DNA from: WHSW01 sp963851045
Lineage (GTDB): Bacteria > Actinomycetota > Thermoleophilia > Solirubrobacterales > 70-9
DNA length: 64,000 nt
Direction: 5' to 3'
Assembly (NCBI GenBank): GCA_963851045.1
Contig: CAWKNC010000002.1
Location: 1,736,001-1,800,000, forward strand
The position numbers and the translations under genes were made by a program. Position 1 is the first letter of the stretch. Every line of letters begins with the position of its first letter. Shown piece after piece: positions 7,934 to 16,457 of this stretch. The notes under the pieces were generated by a model, which did no database searches, had not been told where the DNA came from, and saw only the letters and a list, made by a program, of their open reading frames with translations.

Positions 7934-9616
7934 GTGCGCGGACCCCAGGGACGCGCCTCGCTGGTCGGCCCCGCCCTCTTCGCCGCGCTGGTGGTCCTGG
8001 CGTTCCCGGCGACCACGAACGCCACGTTCGGCGCAAGCGCCGGCGGTGAACCCGCCGTCACAAACACTTCGACGAACTCGCACTTCTTCGACTGGAGCGC
8101 AAACGCCGACCACTCGCGCTACTGCATCACCGTTTATTTGAACGGCAGTGGCAGCTCCAACAACCGCGGCTGCGTTCCGTCCAACAGCACCTACTACTCG
8201 CTCGGTGGTAGCGGCACGTTCTCGCAGACGGAGACCGGGCTCGCCGACGGGACCCTGGTGGGGACCTACCCAGGCGAGTACCTCCAGACAACCGGCATCT
8301 ACCCCTGCAGCGGCTCGCATTGCTCGTCGTCGACGCTGATCGACCGCAACAAGCCGCAACTAACGGTCTCCGCCGCCGGTACGGCGATCTACACGAACAA
8401 CCCCCAGATCCCGCTTCACATCGACTATTACGACTCGCTCAGCCATCCCTGGTTCGCCGGCGGCTCGAACTCCGCGGTGTTCATCTGCCAGCGGCGCGAT
8501 CGCGCATGCACCAATGCCGACCTTCACTCATACGTGTCGCAGTGCAGCGTGGCGAACCTGACGCGCCTCGCGGCTCCGGGGAACGCCAAACAGAACTCGT
8601 TCGACTGCATGTACGACTTCACGACCGAGCCGGACGGCCCGGTCTACCTCTGCGCATCGGCGGCCGACCAATCCGTCCCGGATCCTGATCCCAATGCCAA
8701 TGAGGTCACCGTGTTCGCGACGCACGTCAACCAGTTCATCAACCCGGCGAACGGACAGGGCTGGGTCGCGGGCAACGCCAACCTCGCCGACTCCTCATGC
8801 GGCAGCGTCATCCTCGACCGCGGGGCGCCGACTGTCGCCGCACAGGCCAGTACCACGACCCCGAGCACTGGCGACCTCGTGACCTTCACCGCCTCTGCAA
8901 GCGACGGCGTCTCGGGGATCGTTGCTCCATACAGCTGGGACTTTGGCGACAACACGCCGGTCAAACAGGGGGCAAGCGTCACTCATACCTACACAGCTCC
9001 CGGTACGTACCACGTCGTCCTCACAGGCCAGGACGCCGCCGGGAATCCGGGAACCGGAAGCGTCGACGTCGTCGTCAGCAACGTCGTCGCTCCAACGCCC
9101 CAGCCCGTCAACCCGGGCCCGCCCGACGGCAGCCCCGACGACGAGGGCACCATCGTCAAGCCGCCCGACGCCGACGACATCGGCGGTGACGGAGGGGTCC
9201 GGACGACAACCGTCGGCACCCTCAAGGTGATCGCCCCGAAAAAGCATCAACTCGGCAAGAAGAAGAGCCCGCCCATCCTCCTGGCATTGACCGTGACCCA
9301 GCCGGGGACCTTCCAGGCCGCCCTGACGAAGGGCGCCAAGATCGTCTCTGAGGGAACCGCCGCGCTCGCCGCCGCTGGAACCGTCGGCTTCAAGCTGAAC
9401 CTGCCGAAGCGGCTCGCCGCGGGCAAATACCAGCTCCAACTCACCTACGTGCCCGCCGGTGCAGCGTCTGCGACAGTGAGCTCAATTCCGATCAAGTTCC
9501 TGCGGGCGCGGCGCGGCCATGGGCGAATCAGCTTGCGCCCGAACGATGGATCCGTCCGGGTCAATGTTGACGACGGACCGCCACTTGCGGTGGGACCAGC
9601 TACTTCAGCGCCCTGA
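7934..9616 (+). CDS. Secreted PKD-domain protein
   Basis: Exported protein of 560 aa. GTG 7934 is chosen because GGAGG lies 9 nt upstream; GTG 7928 is too close to it. The signal peptide begins MRGPQGRASLVGP with a hydrophobic stretch to about residue 35. Residues about 35-290 are a Cys-rich region of unknown fold. Residues about 298-390 form a PKD domain (YSWDFGDNTP, then VTHTYTAPGTYHVVLTGQD). A Pro/Asp-rich linker and a C-terminal beta domain follow. No transmembrane anchor or sortase motif is seen. Likely an extracellular adhesive or carbohydrate-binding protein; no catalytic motif is visible. Confidence 0.8.
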   Translation: MRGPQGRASLVGPALFAALVVLAFPATTNATFGASAGGEPAVTNTSTNSHFFDWSANADHSRYCITVYLNGSGSSNNRGCVPSNSTYYSLGGSGTFSQTETGLADGTLVGTYPGEYLQTTGIYPCSGSHCSSSTLIDRNKPQLTVSAAGTAIYTNNPQIPLHIDYYDSLSHPWFAGGSNSAVFICQRRDRACTNADLHSYVSQCSVANLTRLAAPGNAKQNSFDCMYDFTTEPDGPVYLCASAADQSVPDPDPNANEVTVFATHVNQFINPANGQGWVAGNANLADSSCGSVILDRGAPTVAAQASTTTPSTGDLVTFTASASDGVSGIVAPYSWDFGDNTPVKQGASVTHTYTAPGTYHVVLTGQDAAGNPGTGSVDVVVSNVVAPTPQPVNPGPPDGSPDDEGTIVKPPDADDIGGDGGVRTTTVGTLKVIAPKKHQLGKKKSPPILLALTVTQPGTFQAALTKGAKIVSEGTAALAAAGTVGFKLNLPKRLAAGKYQLQLTYVPAGAASATVSSIPIKFLRARRGHGRISLRPNDGSVRVNVDDGPPLAVGPATSAP

Positions 9617-9671
9617 GCTCGCCGCTACGAATGCGCGCGCTGGACGCCTAATGGCCCCAGCTGGATCCAGC

Positions 9672-9700
9672 GAGAGCCCCAAAAGCTAAAAAGGGCTCTC
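9672..9700 (+). terminator. Hairpin in the gap after the PKD gene
   Basis: An 8-bp perfect stem, GAGAGCCC/GGGCTCTC, encloses a 13-nt A-rich loop between two co-oriented genes. There is no T-tract after it, so it may be a weak or factor-assisted terminator or an mRNA-stabilising stem. Confidence 0.4.
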
Positions 9701-9748
9701 ACGTGCTCCTCACCCTCGGCTCATGGTCGGTTCTTAGGCTGCCGACAA

Positions 9749-12700
9749 GTGCAGGGGGACCTAGAAACGCGGAGTAGGGTCATTCGATCGGTAGTTCGAC
9801 AATGTCGGGGGCTTCTGGGGGCGGTCAGCTGTCTGGCCGTCGGGGTCTGGGCTGCCGCCGAGGCCACGCCCGCCCTCGCGGGAACGCTGCCCGCCGGATT
9901 TCAGGAATCGACGGCTTTCAGCGGCTTGGTCAACCCCACCGTCGTTCGCTTTGCCGACGATGGCCGTGTGGTGGTCGCCGAAAAGAGCGGTCTCGTGAAG
10001 GTCTTCTCGGGCCCGAGCGACTCGAGCGCGGAGGTCGTGGCCGATCTGCGTCGCGAGGTCCACAACTACTGGGATCGCGGCCTGCTGGGCATGACACTCG
10101 ACCCGGACTTCGTCACGAACCAGAAGATCTACGTTCTCTATACCCGCGACGCGTTGCCCGGCGGGGCCGTGCCGCAGTGGGGCTCAACCACGCCGGCGAC
10201 TTCGGACCCATGTCCGAACCCGCCGGGGGCAACCAGCGACGGTTGCGTGGTCAGCGGCAGCCTGTCGCGACTCCAGCTCAACGGCACGCCGAATGCAACC
10301 GAGACCGTGTTGGTTGACGATTGGTGCCAGCAGTATCCGAGCCATTCCGTGGGCAGCCTCGAGTTCGACGAGGCGGGAGCGCTCTATGCGAGCGGCGGCG
10401 ACGGCGCCAGCTTTACGTTCACTGACTGGGGACAGGACGGCAACCCTGTCAACCCCTGCGGCGACCCGCCGGTGCCCGCGGGCAGCGCCCAGAACCCGCC
10501 ACTGGCCGAGGGTGGCGCGCTGCGCAGTCAGGACCTTCGCACGAGGGGCGGTGGCGATCCAGTCTCGCTTGACGGCACGGTGATCAGGATCGACCCGGAC
10601 ACCGGGGCCGCTCTGCCGAGCAACCCCCTTGCCGGGGATTCGGACCCGAATGCGAGACGGATACTCGCCTACGGGATGCGCAACCCGTTCCGGTTCACCC
10701 TTTCGCCGGACGGCGAGGTCTACATCGGGGACGTCGGTTGGAGCAGCATCGAGGAGGTCAACCGCTTTTCGACCACAGCCCCGGGAGTGGTCAACTTCGG
10801 CTGGCCCTGTTATGAGGGTGCGGCCCGCCAGGCAGGCTACGACGGCGCCAACCTCAACATCTGCGAGAACCTCTACGCGGCCGGTGCGAGCGCGGTGGCC
10901 CCGCCGCGGCTGGCGTACTCCCACAGCGCGAAGGTCGTCTCCGGCGAGAGCTGCCCGACCGGAAGCTCGTCGCTCGCCGGGATGGACTTCTACACCGGCG
11001 GACCCTTTCCATCGGCCTACGACGACGCGCTGTTCTTCGCCGATTACTCGCGCGACTGCATCTGGGCGATGCGGGCGGGCAGCGACGGCAAGCCCGACCC
11101 GACGACGGTGACGACCTTTGACGCCGGCGCGTCCAACCCCGTCTTCCTCCAGGTTGGGCCCGACGGCGCGCTGTACTACGCCGACTTCGATGGCGGGCGC
11201 ATCCAGAAAGTTCGTTACACGATCGCCAACCAGGACCCAACCGCGCGGGCGACGGCTAACCCGACCAGCGGCTCAGCACCGCTCACCGTCAGCTTCAACG
11301 GCACCGGGTCGAGCGATCCCGACCCCGGCGACAGCCTCGACTACGAGTGGGATCTGGACGGCGACGGCGCCCATGACGACTCGACCTCCCCGACGCCGTC
11401 GCGCACCTACCCGCAGCCGGGCACGGTCTTCGTCGGGCTTCGGGTCACCGATGACGACGGGGCGACGGACACGACCACCGTGCGCATCGACGTCGACAAC
11501 GACCCCCCGGTTCCCACGATCAGCGCCCCGACATCGACCACCAAGTGGCGCGTGGGCGAGACAATCAATTTCAGCGGCAGTGCCACCGATCCCCAGCAGG
11601 GAACATTGCCCGGCTCAGCGCTCGACTGGGAATTGATCCTCGAACACTGTCCGTCGAACTGCCACCAACACCCCGTGCAGACGTTCGACGACGTCGCAAG
11701 CGGGAGCTTTGCCGCCCCCGACCACGAGTACCCGTCGCATCTGACGCTGCGGATGACGGCCACCGACGCGCAGGGAGCTCAGGGCTCGACGAGCGTTCGC
11801 GTCGATCCGCGGACCGTGGCGGTGACGCTCGCCTCCGATCCCCCGGGCCTCAACCTCGTGCTCAACCAGGCGGGTGGCCAGGCCCCGCTCACCCGGACGG
11901 TGATCGAGGGTTCGACGAACACGATCGGCGCCTCCTCCCCGCAGACGCTCAACAGCCGGTCCTACGCGTTTGACTCCTGGTCGGATTCGGGCGGCGCGAC
12001 ACACTCGATCACCGCCAGCTCCACCGCCACCTACACGGCCACCTTCGAGCGGGTCAATGCCGCCCCGACCGCGCTCGCACAGGCGACTCCGACCTCGGGC
12101 GTGGCCCCTCTCTCGGTGAACTTCGACGCCCGCGGTTCCACGGACCCGGACGCGGGCGACAGCCTTGACTACGCCTGGGACCTCGACGGAGACGCTGCAT
12201 ACGACGACTCGACCTCAGCCACCCCCTCGCGCACATATGACGTCGGCACCACGACCGTCGGGCTGCGCGTGACCGACGATGATGGCCTCACCGATACCGA
12301 TTCGATCTCGATCGCCGCCAGCTCTGGCGCTGGCAACGATCCGCCCGACGCGTCGATCGTCGCGCCGAGCGCGAGTACCACCTGGCGGGTCGGGGAGTCG
12401 ATCAGCTTCAGCGGCAGCGCAACGGACCCACAGCAGGGCACGCTCGCGCCGTCCGCCCTGGATTGGTTCATCACGCTGCGTCACTGTCCTCCGGATGACG
12501 ACTGCCACGGGCATACTCAGCATGAGTTCGAAAACACGGCCTCCGGCAGCTTCATCGCGCCAGACCACGAACACCCCTCGGCTCTTGAGGTTTGGCTGAC
12601 AGCGACGGACGCGCAGGGTGCGAGAGACGTCACGGCCGTCCGTTTCGACCCGCGCACGGTCGACCTCACCCTGGCCTCAAGCCCGCCTGGGCTCCAGCTC

Positions 12701-13312
12701 GGCCTCAACTCCCAGACGGCGGCCGCGCCGTTGTCGGCGACGGTTCTCGAGGGATCGGCCAACGTCCTGAGTGCACCATCGCCCCAGCTGTTCGGCGACC
12801 AGGAACTGAGCTGGGCGTCATGGTCGAACGGTGGCTCGGCGACGCAATCGGTTAACGCCGACGCAAGCTCGACCTATACGGCCACCTACGCGGCCGCGAG
12901 CACCGACGATGAGCCGGTGCCTGACCCCAGCCCGCCGATCACCCCCCCGCCGGCGACGCAGCCGGACCCCCCGGCCGACCCCGAACCCGACCCCACCGGG
13001 AACCCCGAGTTCGACCTCAAGACCTTTGAGGTTCAGGTGCCCGGCCGCCGAGCCCTGCTGCGACGAGGGGCACGTGCGAACGTGATGTGCAGCGTCTCCT
13101 GTCGCGTGCGGCTAAATGTGCGTGCGACCGGCAGGGTCGCCAAGCGGATCGGGATCAAGGGCGTGATCGCCGCCAACGGAACCAACCTCGATCCCATGGC
13201 CGCGACGTGGGTCACCGCCGAGCTCAGAAGGCGCGCGGCCAAGCGACTCGCGCGCTACGACGGCCGCAGGGCACCGCGAATCGTCGGTCGCGTCCGCGGC
13301 TGGGCGCGCTGA
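9749..13312 (+). CDS. Secreted PQQ-type sugar dehydrogenase with PKD/Ig repeats
   Basis: Exported multidomain protein of 1187 aa. The signal peptide is about residues 1-45, ending near TPALAG. Residues 50-490 are a six-bladed soluble glucose/sorbosone dehydrogenase (GSDH) propeller: NPTVVRFADDGRVVVAEKSG, RGLLGMTLDPDF, YGMRNPFRF, GDVGWSSIEEVN and NFGWPCYEG. Residues 496-770 and about 770-1050 are two copies of a unit made of one PKD domain (WDLDGDG motif, then VGLRVTDDDG) plus two Ig-like modules. A Pro/Asp linker and a small basic C-terminal domain follow. The PQQ cofactor is inferred from the family. Start GTG 9749 has a weak ribosome site. Likely an extracellular aldose oxidase or carbohydrate-binding protein. 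Confidence 0.85.
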   Translation: MQGDLETRSRVIRSVVRQCRGLLGAVSCLAVGVWAAAEATPALAGTLPAGFQESTAFSGLVNPTVVRFADDGRVVVAEKSGLVKVFSGPSDSSAEVVADLRREVHNYWDRGLLGMTLDPDFVTNQKIYVLYTRDALPGGAVPQWGSTTPATSDPCPNPPGATSDGCVVSGSLSRLQLNGTPNATETVLVDDWCQQYPSHSVGSLEFDEAGALYASGGDGASFTFTDWGQDGNPVNPCGDPPVPAGSAQNPPLAEGGALRSQDLRTRGGGDPVSLDGTVIRIDPDTGAALPSNPLAGDSDPNARRILAYGMRNPFRFTLSPDGEVYIGDVGWSSIEEVNRFSTTAPGVVNFGWPCYEGAARQAGYDGANLNICENLYAAGASAVAPPRLAYSHSAKVVSGESCPTGSSSLAGMDFYTGGPFPSAYDDALFFADYSRDCIWAMRAGSDGKPDPTTVTTFDAGASNPVFLQVGPDGALYYADFDGGRIQKVRYTIANQDPTARATANPTSGSAPLTVSFNGTGSSDPDPGDSLDYEWDLDGDGAHDDSTSPTPSRTYPQPGTVFVGLRVTDDDGATDTTTVRIDVDNDPPVPTISAPTSTTKWRVGETINFSGSATDPQQGTLPGSALDWELILEHCPSNCHQHPVQTFDDVASGSFAAPDHEYPSHLTLRMTATDAQGAQGSTSVRVDPRTVAVTLASDPPGLNLVLNQAGGQAPLTRTVIEGSTNTIGASSPQTLNSRSYAFDSWSDSGGATHSITASSTATYTATFERVNAAPTALAQATPTSGVAPLSVNFDARGSTDPDAGDSLDYAWDLDGDAAYDDSTSATPSRTYDVGTTTVGLRVTDDDGLTDTDSISIAASSGAGNDPPDASIVAPSASTTWRVGESISFSGSATDPQQGTLAPSALDWFITLRHCPPDDDCHGHTQHEFENTASGSFIAPDHEHPSALEVWLTATDAQGARDVTAVRFDPRTVDLTLASSPPGLQLGLNSQTAAAPLSATVLEGSANVLSAPSPQLFGDQELSWASWSNGGSATQSVNADASSTYTATYAAASTDDEPVPDPSPPITPPPATQPDPPADPEPDPTGNPEFDLKTFEVQVPGRRALLRRGARANVMCSVSCRVRLNVRATGRVAKRIGIKGVIAANGTNLDPMAATWVTAELRRRAAKRLARYDGRRAPRIVGRVRGWAR
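11234..12895 (+). repeat. Internal tandem duplication of a PKD+Ig unit
   Basis: Two consecutive segments of about 275 codons share the same order of motifs. Both have PTSGxAPLxVxFxxxGSxDPDxGDSLDY, WRVGExIxFSGSATDPQQGTL, FxAPDHExPS, RVDPRT/RFDPRT and LASxPPGL. The copies have diverged, so this is an old domain duplication rather than recent unequal crossing-over. Confidence 0.85.
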
Positions 13313-13374
13313 GCGGCTCCAGCTTCACCGGCTGACCGTCACCGCGCCGTTTCGCCGCGACCTCTGCGCGTTCA

Positions 13375-13800
13375 TTACGGTCGAGGCTCGCCATCGGGCC
13401 CGAGCACCCACCAGTAGCCGCCGTTGAGATCGATGTCGTGGCAGAACACCTCGCCGCGCCCCTCGTGCGCGTAGGTGTAGAGCGGCCTTCCCGCGTAGGT
13501 CACCTGGCGCTTCCCATTGCGCCGGCGACTGGTGCCAAGCAGCTCCGCGTCGAGGCCGCGGCCTGCGCGCGGGGAGCCCTTGGTGAGCACCGGGGGCCAG
13601 GCCTTCGCGCAGGCTCCGTAGCACCGCGACCTGTCCGGGCGGTCATTCTCAAACATGTAGATCGCCTGGCGACCCGGCGCCCAGAGCATGCGCCCGAACT
13701 CAGAGGAGCTGGCAGAGATCCTCGTCTTCTTCGCGGACTCCGCCGGTGCGGGCAAGAGCAGAAGGGCGCCGACAGCGGTCAGGATCGAAATCGTCTTCAT
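13375..13800 (-). CDS. Secreted-repeat (COG4315-like) exported protein
   Basis: Exported protein of 141 aa with a signal peptide (MKTISILTAVGALLLLPAPAESA). The mature part has two copies of the secreted-repeat motif: AIYMFENDRPDRSRCYGACAKAWPPV and PLYTYAHEGRGEVFCHDI, the first with the paired Cys of CYGACA. Members are often annotated as lipoproteins of unknown function; no lipobox Cys is present here. ATG 13800 is preferred because it begins the signal peptide; ATG 13815 would add five residues. It stands alone between two plus-strand genes. Confidence 0.8.
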   Translation of the reverse strand: MKTISILTAVGALLLLPAPAESAKKTRISASSSEFGRMLWAPGRQAIYMFENDRPDRSRCYGACAKAWPPVLTKGSPRAGRGLDAELLGTSRRRNGKRQVTYAGRPLYTYAHEGRGEVFCHDIDLNGGYWWVLGPDGEPRP

Positions 13801-13914
13801 GGGGCTATCGTCCATGCAGGGTCCCGGACGTTACGCACAGGGGGCGAACCCGGACCGCCCACACGTACAGCAGAGCGAACAAGCGCCGCCAGGACGGTGA
13901 CCGAGAGGAGCAAA

Positions 13915-16114
13915 ATGACTGAGAGCGTCAGCGAGAGCGAAAACCCCGCGATCCCCGCCCCCACTCCCAAGACGGGAGGCCGGCCGCGCACCAACCAGGA
14001 CTGGTGGCCGGATCAGCTCGATCTCTCGGTCCTACACCAGCACTCGACTCTCTCGCACCCGCTCGGCGAGGACTTCGATTACACGCGAGGAGTTCGAGAA
14101 GCTCGACGTCGAGGCGCTCAAGCGCGATCTCCTCGAGCTGATGACGACTTCACAGGACTGGTGGCCATCCGACTACGGCCATTACGGACCGCTCTTCATC
14201 CGGATGAGCTGGCACGCAGCCGGCACCTATCGCATCGCCGACGGCCGCGGTGGCGGCGGCCAGGGCGCGCAGCGATTCGCTCCGCTCAACAGCTGGCCCG
14301 ACAACGCAAACCTCGACAAGGCGCGCCGCCTTCTGTGGCCAATCAAGCAGAAGTACGGCCAGAGCCTCTCGTGGGCCGACCTCCTGGTCTTCACCGGCAA
14401 CGTCGCGATGGAGTCGATGGGCTTCAAGACCTTCGGCTTCGGCTTCGGCCGGCCCGACATCTGGGAGCCTGAGGAGGTCTTCTGGGGCCCCGAGGACACC
14501 TGGCTCGGTGACGAGCGCTACAGCGGTGAGCGCGAGCTCTCGCCTCAGGTCGGAGCCGTGCAGATGGGCCTCATCTACGTCAACCCCGAGGGACCGAACG
14601 GCGATCCTGACCCGCTCAAGGCCGCGCACGACATTCGCGAGACGTTTGCCCGCATGGCGATGAACGATGAGGAGACGGCGGCGCTGATCATCGGCGGTCA
14701 CACCTTCGGCAAGACCCACGGCGCGGTCGATCCCGACAACGTCGGGCCCGAGCCGGAGGCCGCCCCGATCGAGTCGCAGGGGCTCGGCTGGAAGGTCGCC
14801 GTCAACGGTGGCAACGGCAGCTCCACAATCACCAGCGGGCTCGAGGGCGCATGGACCAAGGAGCCGGCCAAGTGGGACAACGGCTTTCTCGAGAACCTCT
14901 TCGAGTACGAATGGGAGCTCACCGAGAGCCCCGCCGGCGCCAAGCAGTGGACGCCAAAGGATGCCGAGGCGCAGGACACGGTCCCAGACGCCCACGATCC
15001 CGGCAAGCGCCACGCGCCAATGATGCTCACGACCGACCTCGCGCTGCGAATGGACCCGGTCTATGAGCCGATCGCTCGGCGCTTTTATGAGAACCCGGAC
15101 GAGCTCGCGGACGCGTTCGCGAAGGCCTGGTACAAGCTCCTGCACCGCGACATGGGTCCGATTACCCGCTATCGCGGTCCCTGGGTTGCCGAGCCGCAGC
15201 TGTGGCAGGACCCGGTCCCGCCGGTCGACCACGACCTGGTCGACGACGCGGATGTCGCCGAGCTCAAGGCCAAGCTGCTCGACAGCGGCCTCTCGGTGTC
15301 CCAGCTCACCTCGACCGCCTGGGCGTCGGCAGCGTCGTTTCGCGGCACCGACAAGCGCGGCGGGGCCAACGGTGCCCGGATCCGACTCGAGCCTCAGAAG
15401 GACTGGGAGATCAACGAGCCCGACGAGCTTGCGAAGGCGCTGCCGATCCTCGAGCAGGTCCAGCAGGCGTTCAACGACTCGCAGTCAAACGGCAAGCGAA
15501 TCTCGCTCGCCGACACGATCGTCCTCGGCGGGTGCGCGGCCGTCGAGCAGGCTGCCAAGGCCGCTGGGCACGACGTGACCGTTCCGTTCACGCCGGGCCG
15601 CACCGACGCCTCGCAGGAGCAGACGGACGTGGACTCGTTCGAGGTGCTCGAACCTCGCGCCGACGGCTTTCGCAACTACGTCGGGGCCGACGAGACACTC
15701 TCGCCCGAGAAGCTGTTGTTGGAACGAGCCGTGATGCTGCGGCTGACAGCACCCGAGATGACGGCGCTTGTCGGCGGCATGCGCGCACTGAGCACGAACG
15801 TCGGAGATGCCCAGCACGGGGTCTTCACCGACCAGCCCGAGGCGTTGACCAACGACTTCTTCGTGGAGCTGCTGGACGCGGGCACGGAGTGGTCGGCAAG
15901 CGATACGGATGAGAACGTCTTCGAGGGGCGCGATCGCTCGTCGGGCGAAGTCAAGCGGACCGCAACCGCGGTCGACCTGGTCTTCGGCTCACACTCCCAG
16001 CTGCGCGCGCTCGCCGAGGTCTACGCCTCCGACGATGCAAAGGAGAAGTTCGCGCGCGACTTCGTCGCAGCCTGGGACAAGGTGATGAACCTCGATCGGT
16101 TCGACCTGGATTGA
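13915..16114 (+). CDS. katG: Catalase-peroxidase KatG (one frameshift)
   Basis: Bifunctional haem catalase-peroxidase removing hydrogen peroxide in the cytoplasm. AGGAG precedes ATG 13915. A single extra base near 14083 (TACACGCGAG where TACCGCGAG is expected) breaks the frame; removing it gives 732 aa, the usual length. The Trp-Tyr-Met adduct residues are visible: Trp in RMSWHAAGTYR (also the distal Arg/His), Tyr in MGLIYVNPEG and Met in FARMAMNDEE. The proximal haem His is in GGHTFGKTHG. The second, haem-free peroxidase domain follows to the C terminus. All catalytic residues are intact, so a sequencing error is likelier than decay. No Fur-type gene lies adjacent. Confidence 0.93.
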
Positions 16115-16132
16115 GCGCGGAGAGTCTTGCCC

Positions 16133-16399
16133 ATGGGTAGCCAGCGAGTACCCGGCGGTGTGGTGCACAAGTTGCCCACCGACCTGCGCCAGGCGCTGAT
16201 CGCCAACAGCACTGCGCTCGACGCCTGGAAGGACATCACTCCGTTGGCCCGCAACGAGTTCATCTGCTGGGTCGAAGACGCCAAGCAGGAGAAGACTCGC
16301 GAGCGCCGCATCCGCCGCACCCAGGAGGAGCTCGAGGAAGGGATGCGCCGGCCCTGCTGCTGGCCCGGGTGTAAGCACCGCGAACGCAACGGGCGCTAG
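16133..16399 (+). CDS. YdeI/OmpD-associated family protein
   Basis: Small cytoplasmic protein of 88 aa resembling the C-terminal part of the YdeI/OmdA family: LPTDLRQALIANSTALDAWKDITPLARNEFICWVEDAKQ, then RIRRTQEEL. It ends with an unusual Cys pair (RPCCWPGCKHRE) that could bind metal. ATG 16133 is used; TTG 16127 is an alternative. It starts 18 bp after katG and is probably co-transcribed. Function of the family is unclear. Confidence 0.75.
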   Translation: MGSQRVPGGVVHKLPTDLRQALIANSTALDAWKDITPLARNEFICWVEDAKQEKTRERRIRRTQEELEEGMRRPCCWPGCKHRERNGR

Positions 16400-16457
16400 C
16401 GGCCGAGCAACGACCGCAGTATCTAGACTGGCGGTCGAGGCAACAGGAGTTGGCGGA

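Noticed and set aside
14150..15232. 360-codon open frame on the minus strand opposite katG
   Set aside because: It mirrors katG codons in GC-rich DNA, has no recognisable domain and no ribosome site; katG is certain on the plus strand.
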